Shown here: one piece after another, positions 33,310 through 42,011 of the stretch
Position numbering within the stretch: the first letter of the stretch is position 1
Layout: the number at the start of each line of letters is the position of its first letter
NCBI GenBank assembly: GCA_910587085.1
Contig: CAJUMC010000015.1
Coordinates: 1-58,655 of the forward strand
Reading direction: 5' to 3'
From: an uncultured Lachnospiraceae bacterium
GTDB taxonomy: Bacteria > Bacillota > Clostridia > Lachnospirales > Lachnospiraceae
DNA: 58,655 nt
Translations under genes and position numbers: made by a program
Notes under the pieces: model-generated
Seen by the model: only the letters and a program-made list of their open reading frames with translations
Told to the model about the DNA's origin: nothing
Database searches by the model: none

Positions 33310-33420
33310 TGATATAATAGAGATAGGCATCCAGCCCGTCCGAAATTTAGTCGGATTATGTCACTTTCAGCATGCGTTTGCCGGCTGTCCGCATGGCCGC
33401 CGGCGAGCACGGGACGCATG
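33310..33420 (+). promoter_or_regulatory. glgC promoter and structured leader
   Basis: An extended -10, TGATATAAT (33310-33318), starts a leader of about 155 bases. In it CATGCGT (33371-33377) pairs with ACGCATG (33414-33420), enclosing GCCGGC/GCCGGC (33380-33385, 33399-33404). No known riboswitch class was recognised. Confidence 0.5.
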
Positions 33421-33481
33421 AGCTGCACGCAGAATGCGGGAGGATGTTAAAGATTAATAAACTACAACAAGAGGTGATAGT

Positions 33482-34756
33482 GTGATTAAAAAAGAAATGA
33501 TTGCAATGCTTCTGGCAGGTGGGCAGGGTTCCCGTTTGGGCGTGCTGACCTCCAGCATAGCGAAACCCGCCGTATCCTTCGGCGGAAAGTACAGAATCAT
33601 CGATTTTCCACTCAGCAACTGCATCAATTCCGGGGTGGATACGGTAGGCGTGCTCACCCAGTACCAGCCGCTCCGGCTGAATACACATATCGGCATCGGT
33701 ATTCCGTGGGATCTGGATCGCAACATCGGCGGTGTTTCCATTCTCCCGCCTTACGAAAAAAGCACAAATGCAGAATGGTATTCCGGCACGGCAAATGCAA
33801 TTTTCCAGAATCTGAAGTATATGGAGTATTACAATCCGGAATATGTGCTTATCCTCGGCGGCGACCATATCTATAAAATGGATTATGAGGTGATGCTCGA
33901 TTTCCACAAGTCCAACAATGCGGATATCACACTCGCCACTATCCCGGTCCCGATGGAGGAGGCCAGCCGTTTCGGCGTCGTGATTACGGACGACAAGCGC
34001 CGTATTCTCGAATTTGAGGAAAAGCCGCCGAAGCCGAGAAGCAATCTGGCTTCGATGGGTATTTATATTTTTAACTGGAAGGTGCTCCGCCAGGCGCTGA
34101 TTGATCTTTCCGAGCAGCCGGGCTGCGATTTCGGCAAGCATATCATTCCATACTGCCACGAGAGGGGCGACCGCGTATTCGCATACGAATTCAACGGCTA
34201 CTGGAAGGATGTCGGAACGCTCACGTCGTACTGGGAATCCAATATGGAGCTGATTGACATCGTACCGGAATTCAATCTTTACGAGGAATTCTGGAAGATC
34301 TACACCAAAAACGATGTTACCCCGCCGCAGTACATAGCTGCGGATGCAGTGGTAGAGCGCTGCATTATCGGTGAAGGTACTGAAATTTACGGCAGGGTTT
34401 ACAATTCTGTTATCGGAGCCGGCGTAACGATCGGCAAAAACGCAGAAGTCCACGATTCCATCATTATGAAAAATACGGAAATCGGCGACAATACCAAGGT
34501 GAACAAAGCGATTATCGCAGAAAACTGCGTGATCGGCTTTGACAGCGAGCTCGGCGTGGGCGAGGAAGCGACAAACGTCAAATTCCCGAAAATTTATACG
34601 GACGGGCTTGTGACGATCGGGGAAGGCTCCGTGATCCCGAACAATGTCCGGATCGGAAAGAATACCGCAATTTCCGGCGGCACAACGCTGGACGACTACC
34701 CGAGCGGCCAGCTGAAGAGCGGGGAAAGTATTATTAAGGCAGGTGACTTGAGATGA
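33482..34756 (+). CDS. glgC: Glucose-1-phosphate adenylyltransferase, catalytic subunit
   Basis: Makes ADP-glucose for glycogen synthesis. 424 residues from a GTG start with AGAGGTGAT upstream. The nucleotidyltransferase motif LAGGQGSRLG is at 11-20, with the family's DFPLSNCINSG and the LGGDHIYKMDY catalytic region; the C-terminal third is a left-handed beta-helix with hexapeptide repeats (TIGKNAEVHDSI and similar). It overlaps glgD by four bases (ATGA), so the two subunits are translationally coupled. No glycogen synthase or branching enzyme is in the window. Confidence 0.96.
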   Translation: MIKKEMIAMLLAGGQGSRLGVLTSSIAKPAVSFGGKYRIIDFPLSNCINSGVDTVGVLTQYQPLRLNTHIGIGIPWDLDRNIGGVSILPPYEKSTNAEWYSGTANAIFQNLKYMEYYNPEYVLILGGDHIYKMDYEVMLDFHKSNNADITLATIPVPMEEASRFGVVITDDKRRILEFEEKPPKPRSNLASMGIYIFNWKVLRQALIDLSEQPGCDFGKHIIPYCHERGDRVFAYEFNGYWKDVGTLTSYWESNMELIDIVPEFNLYEEFWKIYTKNDVTPPQYIAADAVVERCIIGEGTEIYGRVYNSVIGAGVTIGKNAEVHDSIIMKNTEIGDNTKVNKAIIAENCVIGFDSELGVGEEATNVKFPKIYTDGLVTIGEGSVIPNNVRIGKNTAISGGTTLDDYPSGQLKSGESIIKAGDLR

Positions 34757-35874
34757 GAGCAATAGGAATTATTTTAGCCGGCGGCAACAGCAACCGTATG
34801 CGTGAATTGTCCAACAAGCGGGCAATCGCGGCAATGCCTGTTGCGGGAAGTTTCCGCGGAATCGACTTTGCGCTGAGCAACATGTCGAATTCGCATGTGC
34901 AGAAGGTGGCTGTGCTCACACAGTACAATTCCCGATCCCTGAACGAGCATCTGAGCTCGTCGAAATGGTGGGATTTCGGAAGAAAGCAGGGCGGCCTGTT
35001 CGTATTTACCCCTACCATCACGGCGGACAACGGCTTCTGGTACCGCGGCACTGCAGATGCGATTGCCCAGAACCTTACCTTCCTTAGAAACAGTCATGAG
35101 CCTTATGTTGTCATTGCTTCCGGCGACGGCGTTTACAAGCTCGATTTCAATAAGGTTCTCGAGTATCACATCGACAAAAAGGCCGATATCACCGTTGTGA
35201 CAAAACGGATGGCGGACGAGGAGGACTGCACGCGGTTCGGCCTGGTGCAGACGGATGAGGAGGGAAGAATCACCGAATTCCAGGAGAAGCCTTTCGTTGT
35301 TTCGTCCCGGCTGGTTTCCACCGGCATCTACGTTATCCGCAGAAGGCACCTGATCGAGCTGATCGAAAAGTCGATGGAGGAGGAACGCTTCGATTTCGTG
35401 AGAGATATCCTCGTCCGTTATATGTCGGTCAAGCGCATTTTCTCCTACGAGATGGATTCCTACTGGAACAACATCTCGAGCGTGGAAGCATATTTCAAAA
35501 CCAATATGGACTTCCTGAAAAAGGATATCCGGGACTTCTTCTTCCGGCAGTATCCGGACGTATACTCGAAAATTGACGACCTGCCTCCGGCGAAATACAA
35601 TCCGGGCTCGGCGGTCAGAAACAGCCTGATTTCAAGCGGCTGCATTATCAACGGCGTGGTGGAAAACTCGCTGCTGTTTAAAAAGGTATACGTGGGCAAC
35701 AACTGCACCATTAAGAATTCTATCATCCTGAACGATGTTCATATCGGCGATAATACTTATATTGAAAATTGTATTGTAGAGAGCCGTGACACGATCCGAG
35801 CCAATTCGACCCATATCGGGGAGAACGGCGAGATAAAAATCGTAGTTGAGAAGAATGAAAGATACGGGTTTTAA
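34753..35874 (+). CDS. glgD: Glucose-1-phosphate adenylyltransferase subunit GlgD
   Basis: 373 residues, paralogue of GlgC that forms a hetero-oligomer with it in Firmicutes and tunes its activity. The N-terminal LAGGNSNRM replaces the canonical GGxGxRL loop, and the acidic active-site region is altered (IASGDGVYKLDF), as expected for the largely non-catalytic subunit. The C-terminus has hexapeptide repeats (VYVGNNCTIKNSIIL). It starts inside the glgC stop and is followed by a hairpin. Confidence 0.95.
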   Translation: MRAIGIILAGGNSNRMRELSNKRAIAAMPVAGSFRGIDFALSNMSNSHVQKVAVLTQYNSRSLNEHLSSSKWWDFGRKQGGLFVFTPTITADNGFWYRGTADAIAQNLTFLRNSHEPYVVIASGDGVYKLDFNKVLEYHIDKKADITVVTKRMADEEDCTRFGLVQTDEEGRITEFQEKPFVVSSRLVSTGIYVIRRRHLIELIEKSMEEERFDFVRDILVRYMSVKRIFSYEMDSYWNNISSVEAYFKTNMDFLKKDIRDFFFRQYPDVYSKIDDLPPAKYNPGSAVRNSLISSGCIINGVVENSLLFKKVYVGNNCTIKNSIILNDVHIGDNTYIENCIVESRDTIRANSTHIGENGEIKIVVEKNERYGF

Positions 35875-35879
35875 GGCAG

Positions 35880-35912
35880 ACAGGGCATGGCGATTTACAG
35901 GTCATGCCCTGT
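35880..35912 (+). terminator. Hairpin after glgD
   Basis: ACAGGGCATG (35880-35889) pairs perfectly with CATGCCCTGT (35903-35912), 10 bp; only a weak U-tract follows. Confidence 0.6.
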
Positions 35913-35970
35913 ATTGCTGAACAGCGGTCTGGCCTTATCGGCCGGCGTATGAAAAGGGGGATACGATATC

Positions 35971-36237
35971 ATGCGGATTACCGATGTGCGTGTACGTAAG
36001 GTGAGCAAGGAAGGAAAAATGAAAGCAATCGTTTCTATTACCATTGATGATGAATTTGCAGTGCATGACATTAAAATCATTGAGGGCGAGAAAGGACTTT
36101 TCATCGCAATGCCGAGCAGAAAAACCGCGGATGGAGAATACCGCGATATTGCACATCCGATCAACGCTGAAACGCGGGAAAAAATTCAAAAGCTTATTCT
36201 GGAGCAATTTGAAACTGCATTGACAGAGGACGGCTGA
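35971..36237 (+). CDS. spoVG: SpoVG regulatory protein
   Basis: 88 residues, complete. SpoVG is a small nucleic-acid-binding regulator affecting septation, sporulation and many surface or virulence traits in Firmicutes. Sequence signatures: MRITDVRVRKV, IDDEFAVHDIKIIEGEKG and FIAMPSRKTADGEYRDIAHP. AAGGGGG lies before the ATG. It sits alone between the glgD hairpin and its own terminator. Confidence 0.97.
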   Translation: MRITDVRVRKVSKEGKMKAIVSITIDDEFAVHDIKIIEGEKGLFIAMPSRKTADGEYRDIAHPINAETREKIQKLILEQFETALTEDG

Positions 36238-36258
36238 TATACAGCCGCCCCCTTTTTA
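36231..36258 (+). terminator. spoVG terminator
   Basis: CGGCTG (36231-36236, within the last codons) pairs with CAGCCG (36242-36247), followed by CCCCC and TTTTT. Confidence 0.7.
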
Positions 36259-36343
36259 TATACGGACGCGCACCCCGTTCTGCACAAAAGGGCAGAATAT
36301 TCCGGTACGCGATTTATATCCGAATCTTCATCTATCCGAAATC

Positions 36344-37231
36344 TTATTCCATCCCCGAAGCGGAACGGAAATTCCAGCAGATACCGTACCGGTCAATCAG
36401 ACTTCCAAACATACCTCCCTCATCGTCGGGCTGCAGCGGACGGTTCAGCTTCGCGCCGTTTTTCAGCCGCTCAAACGCTCCGGCTAAAAATGCTGTGTCG
36501 CTGTCCCGCACGGTAAACAGAGGATTGTACTGTCCGTGATAAAACAGCAGGGCGGACGGGTCATAGCGGTTGATTCCGTCCGCTACGGATTCCGCGCTGT
36601 CCATTAATCTCAGCGCACTTATGCCTCCTCCGTAAGAAAACGGCAGTACTGCGCTGAAAATCATATCTGCACCTGCGGCAGGCAGCTTATTTCCCTGCGG
36701 CAAATCACCGTACCTAATCATCTCTTCGGCCCGGATATCGAAAACGTTTTCATAAAACGCAGCAACATCTCTGCAGAACCCGTCAAAGCTCAGGCAGTAA
36801 CCGATTCCGGGCGCGCCCTTCTGATATTGCCACCGGATACCGTGCATATCCGCCCTCTCCCCGCTCTGCAGGCCATCAAAGCCGCCGGATTCTCCGTACA
36901 GCCGTTCAAACAGGCGGCGTACCTCGCCCTTATCGTCATGCGAAATGCGGATGACCGGATGAAAATACGGCTGATCAAAATCCTGACGATTCTGCACGGC
37001 GGCCAGAATGGAATCCGCCATTTCCAGATACAGAACATTGTTTCCGAACGGAAGCTTCAGCTCGGACTGCCAGATCATATCCAGTCCGGAGCCGTTTATC
37101 CCCAGCACTTCCGCGGTTTCCAGCTCCCGGAAGGTTCTGGCACAAAACTCTGCCTGCCTGAAAGCAGAAGCGTAGAAATTCAATACACTGCCGCATTTTC
37201 CGGAATACTCCAGATTAAATGATAAACGCAT
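36344..37231 (-). CDS. Two-domain VOC/PhnB-like protein
   Basis: 295 residues from the ATG at 37231 (a GTG at 37240 is the alternative; AGAGGAA upstream). It contains two tandem glyoxalase/VOC-type modules of the PhnB or 3-demethylubiquinone methyltransferase-like kind: SGKCGSVLNFYASAF near the start and GFCRDVAAFYENVFDIRAEE near 160-180, each followed by a family-like beta sheet. Function cannot be predicted; such proteins include resistance and metal-dependent enzymes. Upstream on this strand is a 24-bp direct repeat. Confidence 0.75.
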   Translation of the reverse strand: MRLSFNLEYSGKCGSVLNFYASAFRQAEFCARTFRELETAEVLGINGSGLDMIWQSELKLPFGNNVLYLEMADSILAAVQNRQDFDQPYFHPVIRISHDDKGEVRRLFERLYGESGGFDGLQSGERADMHGIRWQYQKGAPGIGYCLSFDGFCRDVAAFYENVFDIRAEEMIRYGDLPQGNKLPAAGADMIFSAVLPFSYGGGISALRLMDSAESVADGINRYDPSALLFYHGQYNPLFTVRDSDTAFLAGAFERLKNGAKLNRPLQPDDEGGMFGSLIDRYGICWNFRSASGME

Positions 37232-37271
37232 GCCTTTCACTTCCTCTTTCTAAAGATATGTCAATTATAAC

Positions 37272-37323
37272 AATTTGTATACTAAAAATCAATCGCTCAA
37301 ATTTGTATGTCTAAAATCAATCG
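37272..37323. repeat. 24-bp direct repeat upstream of the VOC gene
   Basis: Two copies (37272-37295 and 37300-37323, period 28) share AATTTGTAT and AAATCAATCG and differ at a few central bases. They lie 40-90 bases upstream of the minus-strand VOC gene, as repeated operator sites would. Confidence 0.6.
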
Positions 37324-37424
37324 TTCCATATTGCGGCTGCTTATCCTTTGCAGAATCCCCGGTATATAACAGAAGTTCTGTTCTCCTGTTCCCGGCGTAA
37401 AGCGGCAGCCCGCCGTTTTCCCGC

Positions 37425-37489
37425 TTGACAAAACACCGTATTAGTTATATAATACAGTTAGAAACCGTATTATTTTATTAATACAGTTT
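37425..37489 (+). promoter_or_regulatory. Consensus promoter with two GntR operator palindromes
   Basis: TTGACA (37425-37430), 17 bases, TATAAT (37448-37453), both perfect. Operator 1 (37435-37459) and operator 2 (37462-37489) both follow CCGTATTA-N6-TAATACAG; in operator 2, AAACCGTATTA and TAATACAGTTT match as inverted arms at 10 of 11 positions. Operator 1 covers the spacer and -10. Confidence 0.85.
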
Positions 37490-37558
37490 GAGACCCGCCT
37501 TTTATGTTTTTCACAGCGGTTCTCTTATGAAAAACAGATACAAAGGAAAGCATATTAT

Positions 37559-37939
37559 ATGGCGGCATTTGATAATTTTACACTGGCGGACGGGTATCCC
37601 ATCTATTTGCAGATCATCCGGCATATCAAACAGGGCATTGCTGCCGGCACAATCCGGAACCAGGAGGAAATCCCTTCCCGCAGAGCGCTTTCCGCACTGC
37701 TCGGGGTAAATCCCAACACCATACAGAAGGCTTACCGCATGCTGGAGGAGGAGGGTGTCATTGTTTCCCGCTCCGGCGCTAAAAGCTGCGCCTGTGCAGC
37801 AGAGGAAACCGTGCAGCGCATTCGGCAGGAGCTGCTTACCGAGGCAGCAGAAATCTGGGTGAGCGCAATGCAGCAGCTGGGCATATCAAAGGAAGAGGCA
37901 TTTCGGCTGGCGGAAAACGCCTGGGAAAACAGGAAGTAA
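37559..37939 (+). CDS. GntR-family (YtrA-type) transcriptional regulator
   Basis: 126 residues. The winged helix (about 13-75) has PIYLQIIRHIKQGIAAG, IPSRRALSALLGVNPNTIQK and AYRMLEEEGVI; the short C-terminal helical dimerisation tail with no ligand domain is typical of the YtrA subfamily, which represses neighbouring ABC transporter operons, often in response to cell-envelope stress. AAAGGA lies 12 bases before the ATG. It is the first gene of a five-gene operon and likely autoregulated through the palindromes at its promoter. Confidence 0.92.
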   Translation: MAAFDNFTLADGYPIYLQIIRHIKQGIAAGTIRNQEEIPSRRALSALLGVNPNTIQKAYRMLEEEGVIVSRSGAKSCACAAEETVQRIRQELLTEAAEIWVSAMQQLGISKEEAFRLAENAWENRK

Positions 37940-37992
37940 TTCAGGAAACAATCATAGTGCAAAATATACCGGCAGCAGAAAGGAAAAAGGCT

Positions 37993-38769
37993 ATGGCAGC
38001 AACGGAAAAACCAAGAACAGAAGAAAAATGCCGTGAGGCGAGGCAGGTGGGGCCGGGGAATTACAGGCCGGCGCTGTCTCTAATTGGCCTGCTGGCAAAA
38101 TACAGCTTTTCCAAAATCCTTGCTGCGGCTGCCATCATGGCTGCGGCAGAAGGCACACTGTTTTTCTTCGGACTGCAAAATCATCCGGATCGCAGCACTT
38201 TCCAGTTTCTGATTGACGGCAAGCAGATCCCGGCAATCTTTCTTGCAGCGCTCGGTGCAGTATATTTTATTCTAACCTGGACGGAAGGCCGCCTTGAGGA
38301 TCAAAGTCATAATACACTTCTGCGGATTCCGCTTTCGCAAAAACAGTTCTTTTTCCTGAAGACGATCTGGAATTTTTTCTGCCTTGCATTGCTGTTCGCG
38401 CTGCAGATCTGGCTGATGTTTGCAATGACAGAGGTTTTTGTCCAGAAAACCAGCGCGGAATCCGCCTCATTGTGGCAGCTCTTTCTGGCCGCCAGCTGCT
38501 CCGAGTTTTTCCATTGCCTGCTGCCGATGGCGGATATTTTAAAATGGGTGCGGAATTTTCTTCTGCTTATGGCCCTCGGCACGGAAGCATCGTTCGGCAT
38601 ACGCCAAAAAAACTATGTACTTTTTGCCCTTCTGCTGTCGATAACCACACTCTGTTTTAACAGCCCTATCAATGCGACCCTCACGGATACGGCTTGCTGT
38701 GCACTGTACGCCGCCGGCATCGGCATCAGCATCCGGAAAGCAGGAGCGCTTACTGCGGATAATCTCTGA
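37993..38769 (+). CDS. Membrane protein of the GntR/ABC operon
   Basis: 258 residues from the ATG at 37993 (AGGAAAAAGG upstream; a GTG at 37957 is the alternative). After a charged N-terminal stretch there are about six helices (for example IPAIFLAALGAVYFILTW and FFCLALLFALQIWLMFAM). No family recognised; by position it is a probable ABC-2-like permease subunit. It lies 53 bases after gntR and before a second membrane protein. Confidence 0.7.
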   Translation: MAATEKPRTEEKCREARQVGPGNYRPALSLIGLLAKYSFSKILAAAAIMAAAEGTLFFFGLQNHPDRSTFQFLIDGKQIPAIFLAALGAVYFILTWTEGRLEDQSHNTLLRIPLSQKQFFFLKTIWNFFCLALLFALQIWLMFAMTEVFVQKTSAESASLWQLFLAASCSEFFHCLLPMADILKWVRNFLLLMALGTEASFGIRQKNYVLFALLLSITTLCFNSPINATLTDTACCALYAAGIGISIRKAGALTADNL

Positions 38770-38792
38770 ATCAGAAAGGAGTGACTTTCCGG

Positions 38793-39266
38793 ATGCTGAA
38801 AAAGCATTTTTCAATGGCGATGTATTTCCCGCCGGGCTACGAATACGAAAAAGAAAAAAACGCTGCGCTTCTGCTCCTGGGCATCGGCGCGGGACTGAGC
38901 CTCCGGTTTTTCACGGATCTGTTCGCTGCCGCAGAAAAATTATACGAGACGGTTCTCGGCCGGCGCGTACTGAAAGCGGGCGTTCAGGCCGTCCCCTTTG
39001 CACAGCTTGTTCAGGGGCACTGGGTATTTTATATTCCCCTGCTCTTTCTTCTGTTTACTGCTATACCATGGCGTTATTTTTATTACTATCATGCAACAAA
39101 AAGTATTTATCTAATGCGTCGTCTTCCCAGGCACAGCATACTTTTCAAAAGCTGCACACAAGGTTCCGTTCTGCTGGCAGGAACGTCTGTAGCCCTTCTC
39201 ACCATTTTATATCTGCTGTATTACGGGTTCTACCGGCTGGTTATTCCAGCTGAGTGCCTGCCATAA
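38793..39266 (+). CDS. Small membrane protein of the GntR/ABC operon
   Basis: 157 residues, about four helices: AALLLLGIGAGLSLRFF, HWVFYIPLLFLLFTAIPW and the C-terminal LAGTSVALLTILYLLYYG. AAGGAG lies upstream; ATG 38793 is favoured, with GTG 38781 possible. Unrecognised, probably the second permease half. A 228-base gap without a supported gene follows before the ATPase gene. Confidence 0.65.
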   Translation: MLKKHFSMAMYFPPGYEYEKEKNAALLLLGIGAGLSLRFFTDLFAAAEKLYETVLGRRVLKAGVQAVPFAQLVQGHWVFYIPLLFLLFTAIPWRYFYYYHATKSIYLMRRLPRHSILFKSCTQGSVLLAGTSVALLTILYLLYYGFYRLVIPAECLP

Positions 39267-39494
39267 AAACCCGCCGCACAGTTCCGGCCAAAGCTGCGGT
39301 ATCTTCCCGAAAAGCCCGCCGAAGCTTCCATGCCCAGAACTGCACAGGGCCGCAGAATCTTCCTGCAGCACTGCGGAAAGAGCACCGCTGAAGGAAAAAG
39401 TGCAGGCCGCAGAAATTTTATCTGTCCGATATATTCCGGTTAAACGGACAGGGTATCAGACAAACCGGACGGAAACCAGGAACGGAGGAACAAT

Positions 39495-40247
39495 ATGCTT
39501 GAAATACGGGCGCTGGAAAAAATTTACCGAAGCAGCATAGGAGGAACACGGGCGCTGCAGAATGTTGATCTGAGCATTGGGCCGGGGGAGATCGTCGGAC
39601 TGTTCGGAGAAAACGGCGCAGGCAAATCAACGCTTCTTAGCAGCATCCTTGGATTTCAGAGCTATAAGGGAAGCATCCTGCTGGACGGGGAGCCGATTTC
39701 CCGGAAAAATATTTCCAGGCTCTCCTTCGCGACCTGCGAGCATTCCTTTTTCGCTAATCTGACACCCGAATCACACAGGGAATTTTACCGGATGCAGTTC
39801 GGAAGCTTCCGGGAAAAGAGATTTGAGGCGCTGATGAACTTTTTTGAACTTCCTGTGAATAAGCCGCTGAAAAGTTTTTCCATCGGGCAAAAAAATCAGT
39901 TTGAGGTAATTATGGCACTGTGCCAGGGCGCCGATTACATTCTGATGGACGAACCCTTTGCAGGGAATGATATATTTAACCGGGAAGATTTCTACAAGGT
40001 TCTGCTCGGAATTCTGGAGCCGGAGGAAACCATTCTTCTCTCCACTCATCTGATCGGAGAAGTCGAACATTTTGTCAGCCGTGCTGTACTGCTGAAAAAG
40101 GGACAGATTGTCGGCGATATCAGCACGCTTGTGCTGGAGGAGCAGAATCGCTCCCTGCTGGATTTTGTAAAGGAAACCTGCGGCTACCAGCCGAATCGGG
40201 TAGCGCACACGCTGACGGCTCTGGAGGATGAAAAACGAAATGGCTGA
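39495..40247 (+). CDS. ABC transporter ATP-binding protein
   Basis: 250 residues. Walker A GENGAGKST (about 36-44), Walker B YILMDEP, and an H-loop in LLSTH. The signature is SIGQKNQ instead of LSGGQ, a clear deviation that may slow or alter catalysis but is seen in some antibiotic-type ABC-2 ATPases. GGAGG precedes the ATG. It pairs with the two membrane proteins upstream. Confidence 0.92.
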   Translation: MLEIRALEKIYRSSIGGTRALQNVDLSIGPGEIVGLFGENGAGKSTLLSSILGFQSYKGSILLDGEPISRKNISRLSFATCEHSFFANLTPESHREFYRMQFGSFREKRFEALMNFFELPVNKPLKSFSIGQKNQFEVIMALCQGADYILMDEPFAGNDIFNREDFYKVLLGILEPEETILLSTHLIGEVEHFVSRAVLLKKGQIVGDISTLVLEEQNRSLLDFVKETCGYQPNRVAHTLTALEDEKRNG

Positions 40248-40341
40248 ATAACCTGCTTCCGGCCTCCGCCGCGGAAGCATCGTTCCGGATGCGGCAGAAA
40301 TTATTCATGCAGGCCAGCCTGCAATATACACGGAGGTAACT

Positions 40342-41886
40342 ATGAAAAAAACTCTGATTACAGTATTCCTTTTTGCCGCGGCAGTGCTGCTCCCTCTGCC
40401 CTTTGCCATTGCAGGGGTAAACCGGGGAAAGGAACAGCTCACCATTACGGAGGAATGTCTTTCCGGAGACTCCGCTGCTGCCGAGGGCATCACACTGGAG
40501 GTTGCATCCCATCTGGACCGGTATATGATGTGGGATACCGCATATACCATTGGCAGCGGATCAGGTGCGGAAAGCAAATTTACCTTCTCCCGCCGGCCGG
40601 TCTCCCAGGAACGGAGTGCGGAAAAAAGTGCGTACATCAATCATGAATTCAGCAGCGATTACGGCACCGTCGCATCCGGCGATCAGACAGCTTCCGGCTC
40701 CTACAGCGGTGTCGCACAGAAATTTGTTTCCTATACAGACTCCCTGAACGCGGAAATCTGCGCTTTCCCAAAAGCGGTGCGCGCCGTGGCCGACCGCACA
40801 CAGGCGGGGGAAACCCGCACGGAAACCGTCCGGCTTGCAGACTACTATGAATTCTGGCCTCTGACCTTTCATTTGGAAGGGATGTCGTCCATTGTTTACG
40901 AGGGTGATTATAATACAGCCTGCGATTATCTGACCGATTTTTTCCGCATCCCGACAGCAGACGCTCTTCTGCAGATCACTCTGGAAAAAAATCCGACAGA
41001 TCATATCGTTTTCGTGCAGATCCGGGTTATCCCGAATAGTGCACCCATCTCTGTAGTAAATCAGTCGGCCTTCGGACAGAACGGCCTGTATTTCAGCTTC
41101 CGTCCCGAGCGCGGAGACGGCGGGGATCATGCGGCTTCCGGGCAGGATCAAGCGCTGTTTTATTTTCCTTTTACACAGGAGGACAATTTTCTTCATATTG
41201 ATCTGACACAGGTGCAGCGCCTGTGCAGATTTCCGGACGGTCTTTCGGCCGAACAGCTTCTGCTTAACGAGGAGGAAAATCTCCTATATCTTCTTGGACG
41301 GTCAGGAACGGATTATAAGCTTTGCCTCTATTCCCTGGCCGGAGAAACTCCGGTTCTTCTGCAGCAGCTCCCAATTGAACGCGGCTCATCCGGTGCAGAA
41401 CAGACAGCGGCCCCGTTCTGCCGCATAACCCGTGAGAACGGCGGTGTTCTGATGATCTGGAACGATGGCAGCTTTTCTTTTGCTGCGGAAGAAAACGGCC
41501 GTTACCGGCAATGGTGCAGCGGGGTTTTTCCGGTAAATCCGGAGAACCCGCAGGACTCAAATAAACGTTTTCTGCAGGAAAACGTATGTGCATTTGACGG
41601 AACGCGCCTGGTACTCGCAGCTTTTGAAAGTAAATACAGTCTTAATGTTCTGCTGACCGTATGCCGCGAGGGTGAGCAGGTCTACAGCGGCCTGTACAGG
41701 CACAGCGGGACGGAGCCTCTCGGTTTCAGCGGAAGTACGCTTCTGCCGAAAGGCGTCAATATGGATTCCTTTGAGAACGGACGTTCCGCGGCATCACCGC
41801 TGAGGATTATTCTGGGCGGAGAGGCCGATATGCCCGTTCACGCTTCGAATTTATCTTGCAAACTTTGCCGAAATCGGATAGAATAA
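40342..41886 (+). CDS. Membrane-anchored or secreted protein, last gene of the GntR/ABC operon
   Basis: 514 residues with an N-terminal hydrophobic signal or anchor (MKKTLITVFLFAAAVLLPLP). The remainder is extracellular, beta-rich, with repeated blade-like segments (LLYLLGRSGTDYKLCLYSL, GGVLMIWNDGSFSF), suggesting a beta-propeller-like C-terminal half. No family recognised. GGAGG before the ATG; 94 bases after the ATPase. Its place suggests it works outside the membrane with the transporter, possibly sensing or protecting against an envelope-active compound. Confidence 0.75.
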   Translation: MKKTLITVFLFAAAVLLPLPFAIAGVNRGKEQLTITEECLSGDSAAAEGITLEVASHLDRYMMWDTAYTIGSGSGAESKFTFSRRPVSQERSAEKSAYINHEFSSDYGTVASGDQTASGSYSGVAQKFVSYTDSLNAEICAFPKAVRAVADRTQAGETRTETVRLADYYEFWPLTFHLEGMSSIVYEGDYNTACDYLTDFFRIPTADALLQITLEKNPTDHIVFVQIRVIPNSAPISVVNQSAFGQNGLYFSFRPERGDGGDHAASGQDQALFYFPFTQEDNFLHIDLTQVQRLCRFPDGLSAEQLLLNEEENLLYLLGRSGTDYKLCLYSLAGETPVLLQQLPIERGSSGAEQTAAPFCRITRENGGVLMIWNDGSFSFAAEENGRYRQWCSGVFPVNPENPQDSNKRFLQENVCAFDGTRLVLAAFESKYSLNVLLTVCREGEQVYSGLYRHSGTEPLGFSGSTLLPKGVNMDSFENGRSAASPLRIILGGEADMPVHASNLSCKLCRNRIE

Positions 41887-42011
41887 TGTGGCAAAAGGAT
41901 TCTTGCTTCCCGGTGAATCAGCTGCTCCGTGATGCAGATCCGGCACGGGAAACCCTTTTACGGTTTCCCTCAAAAAATCGTCCGCAAAAACGGTCAGGGA
42001 GGATAGGAAGG

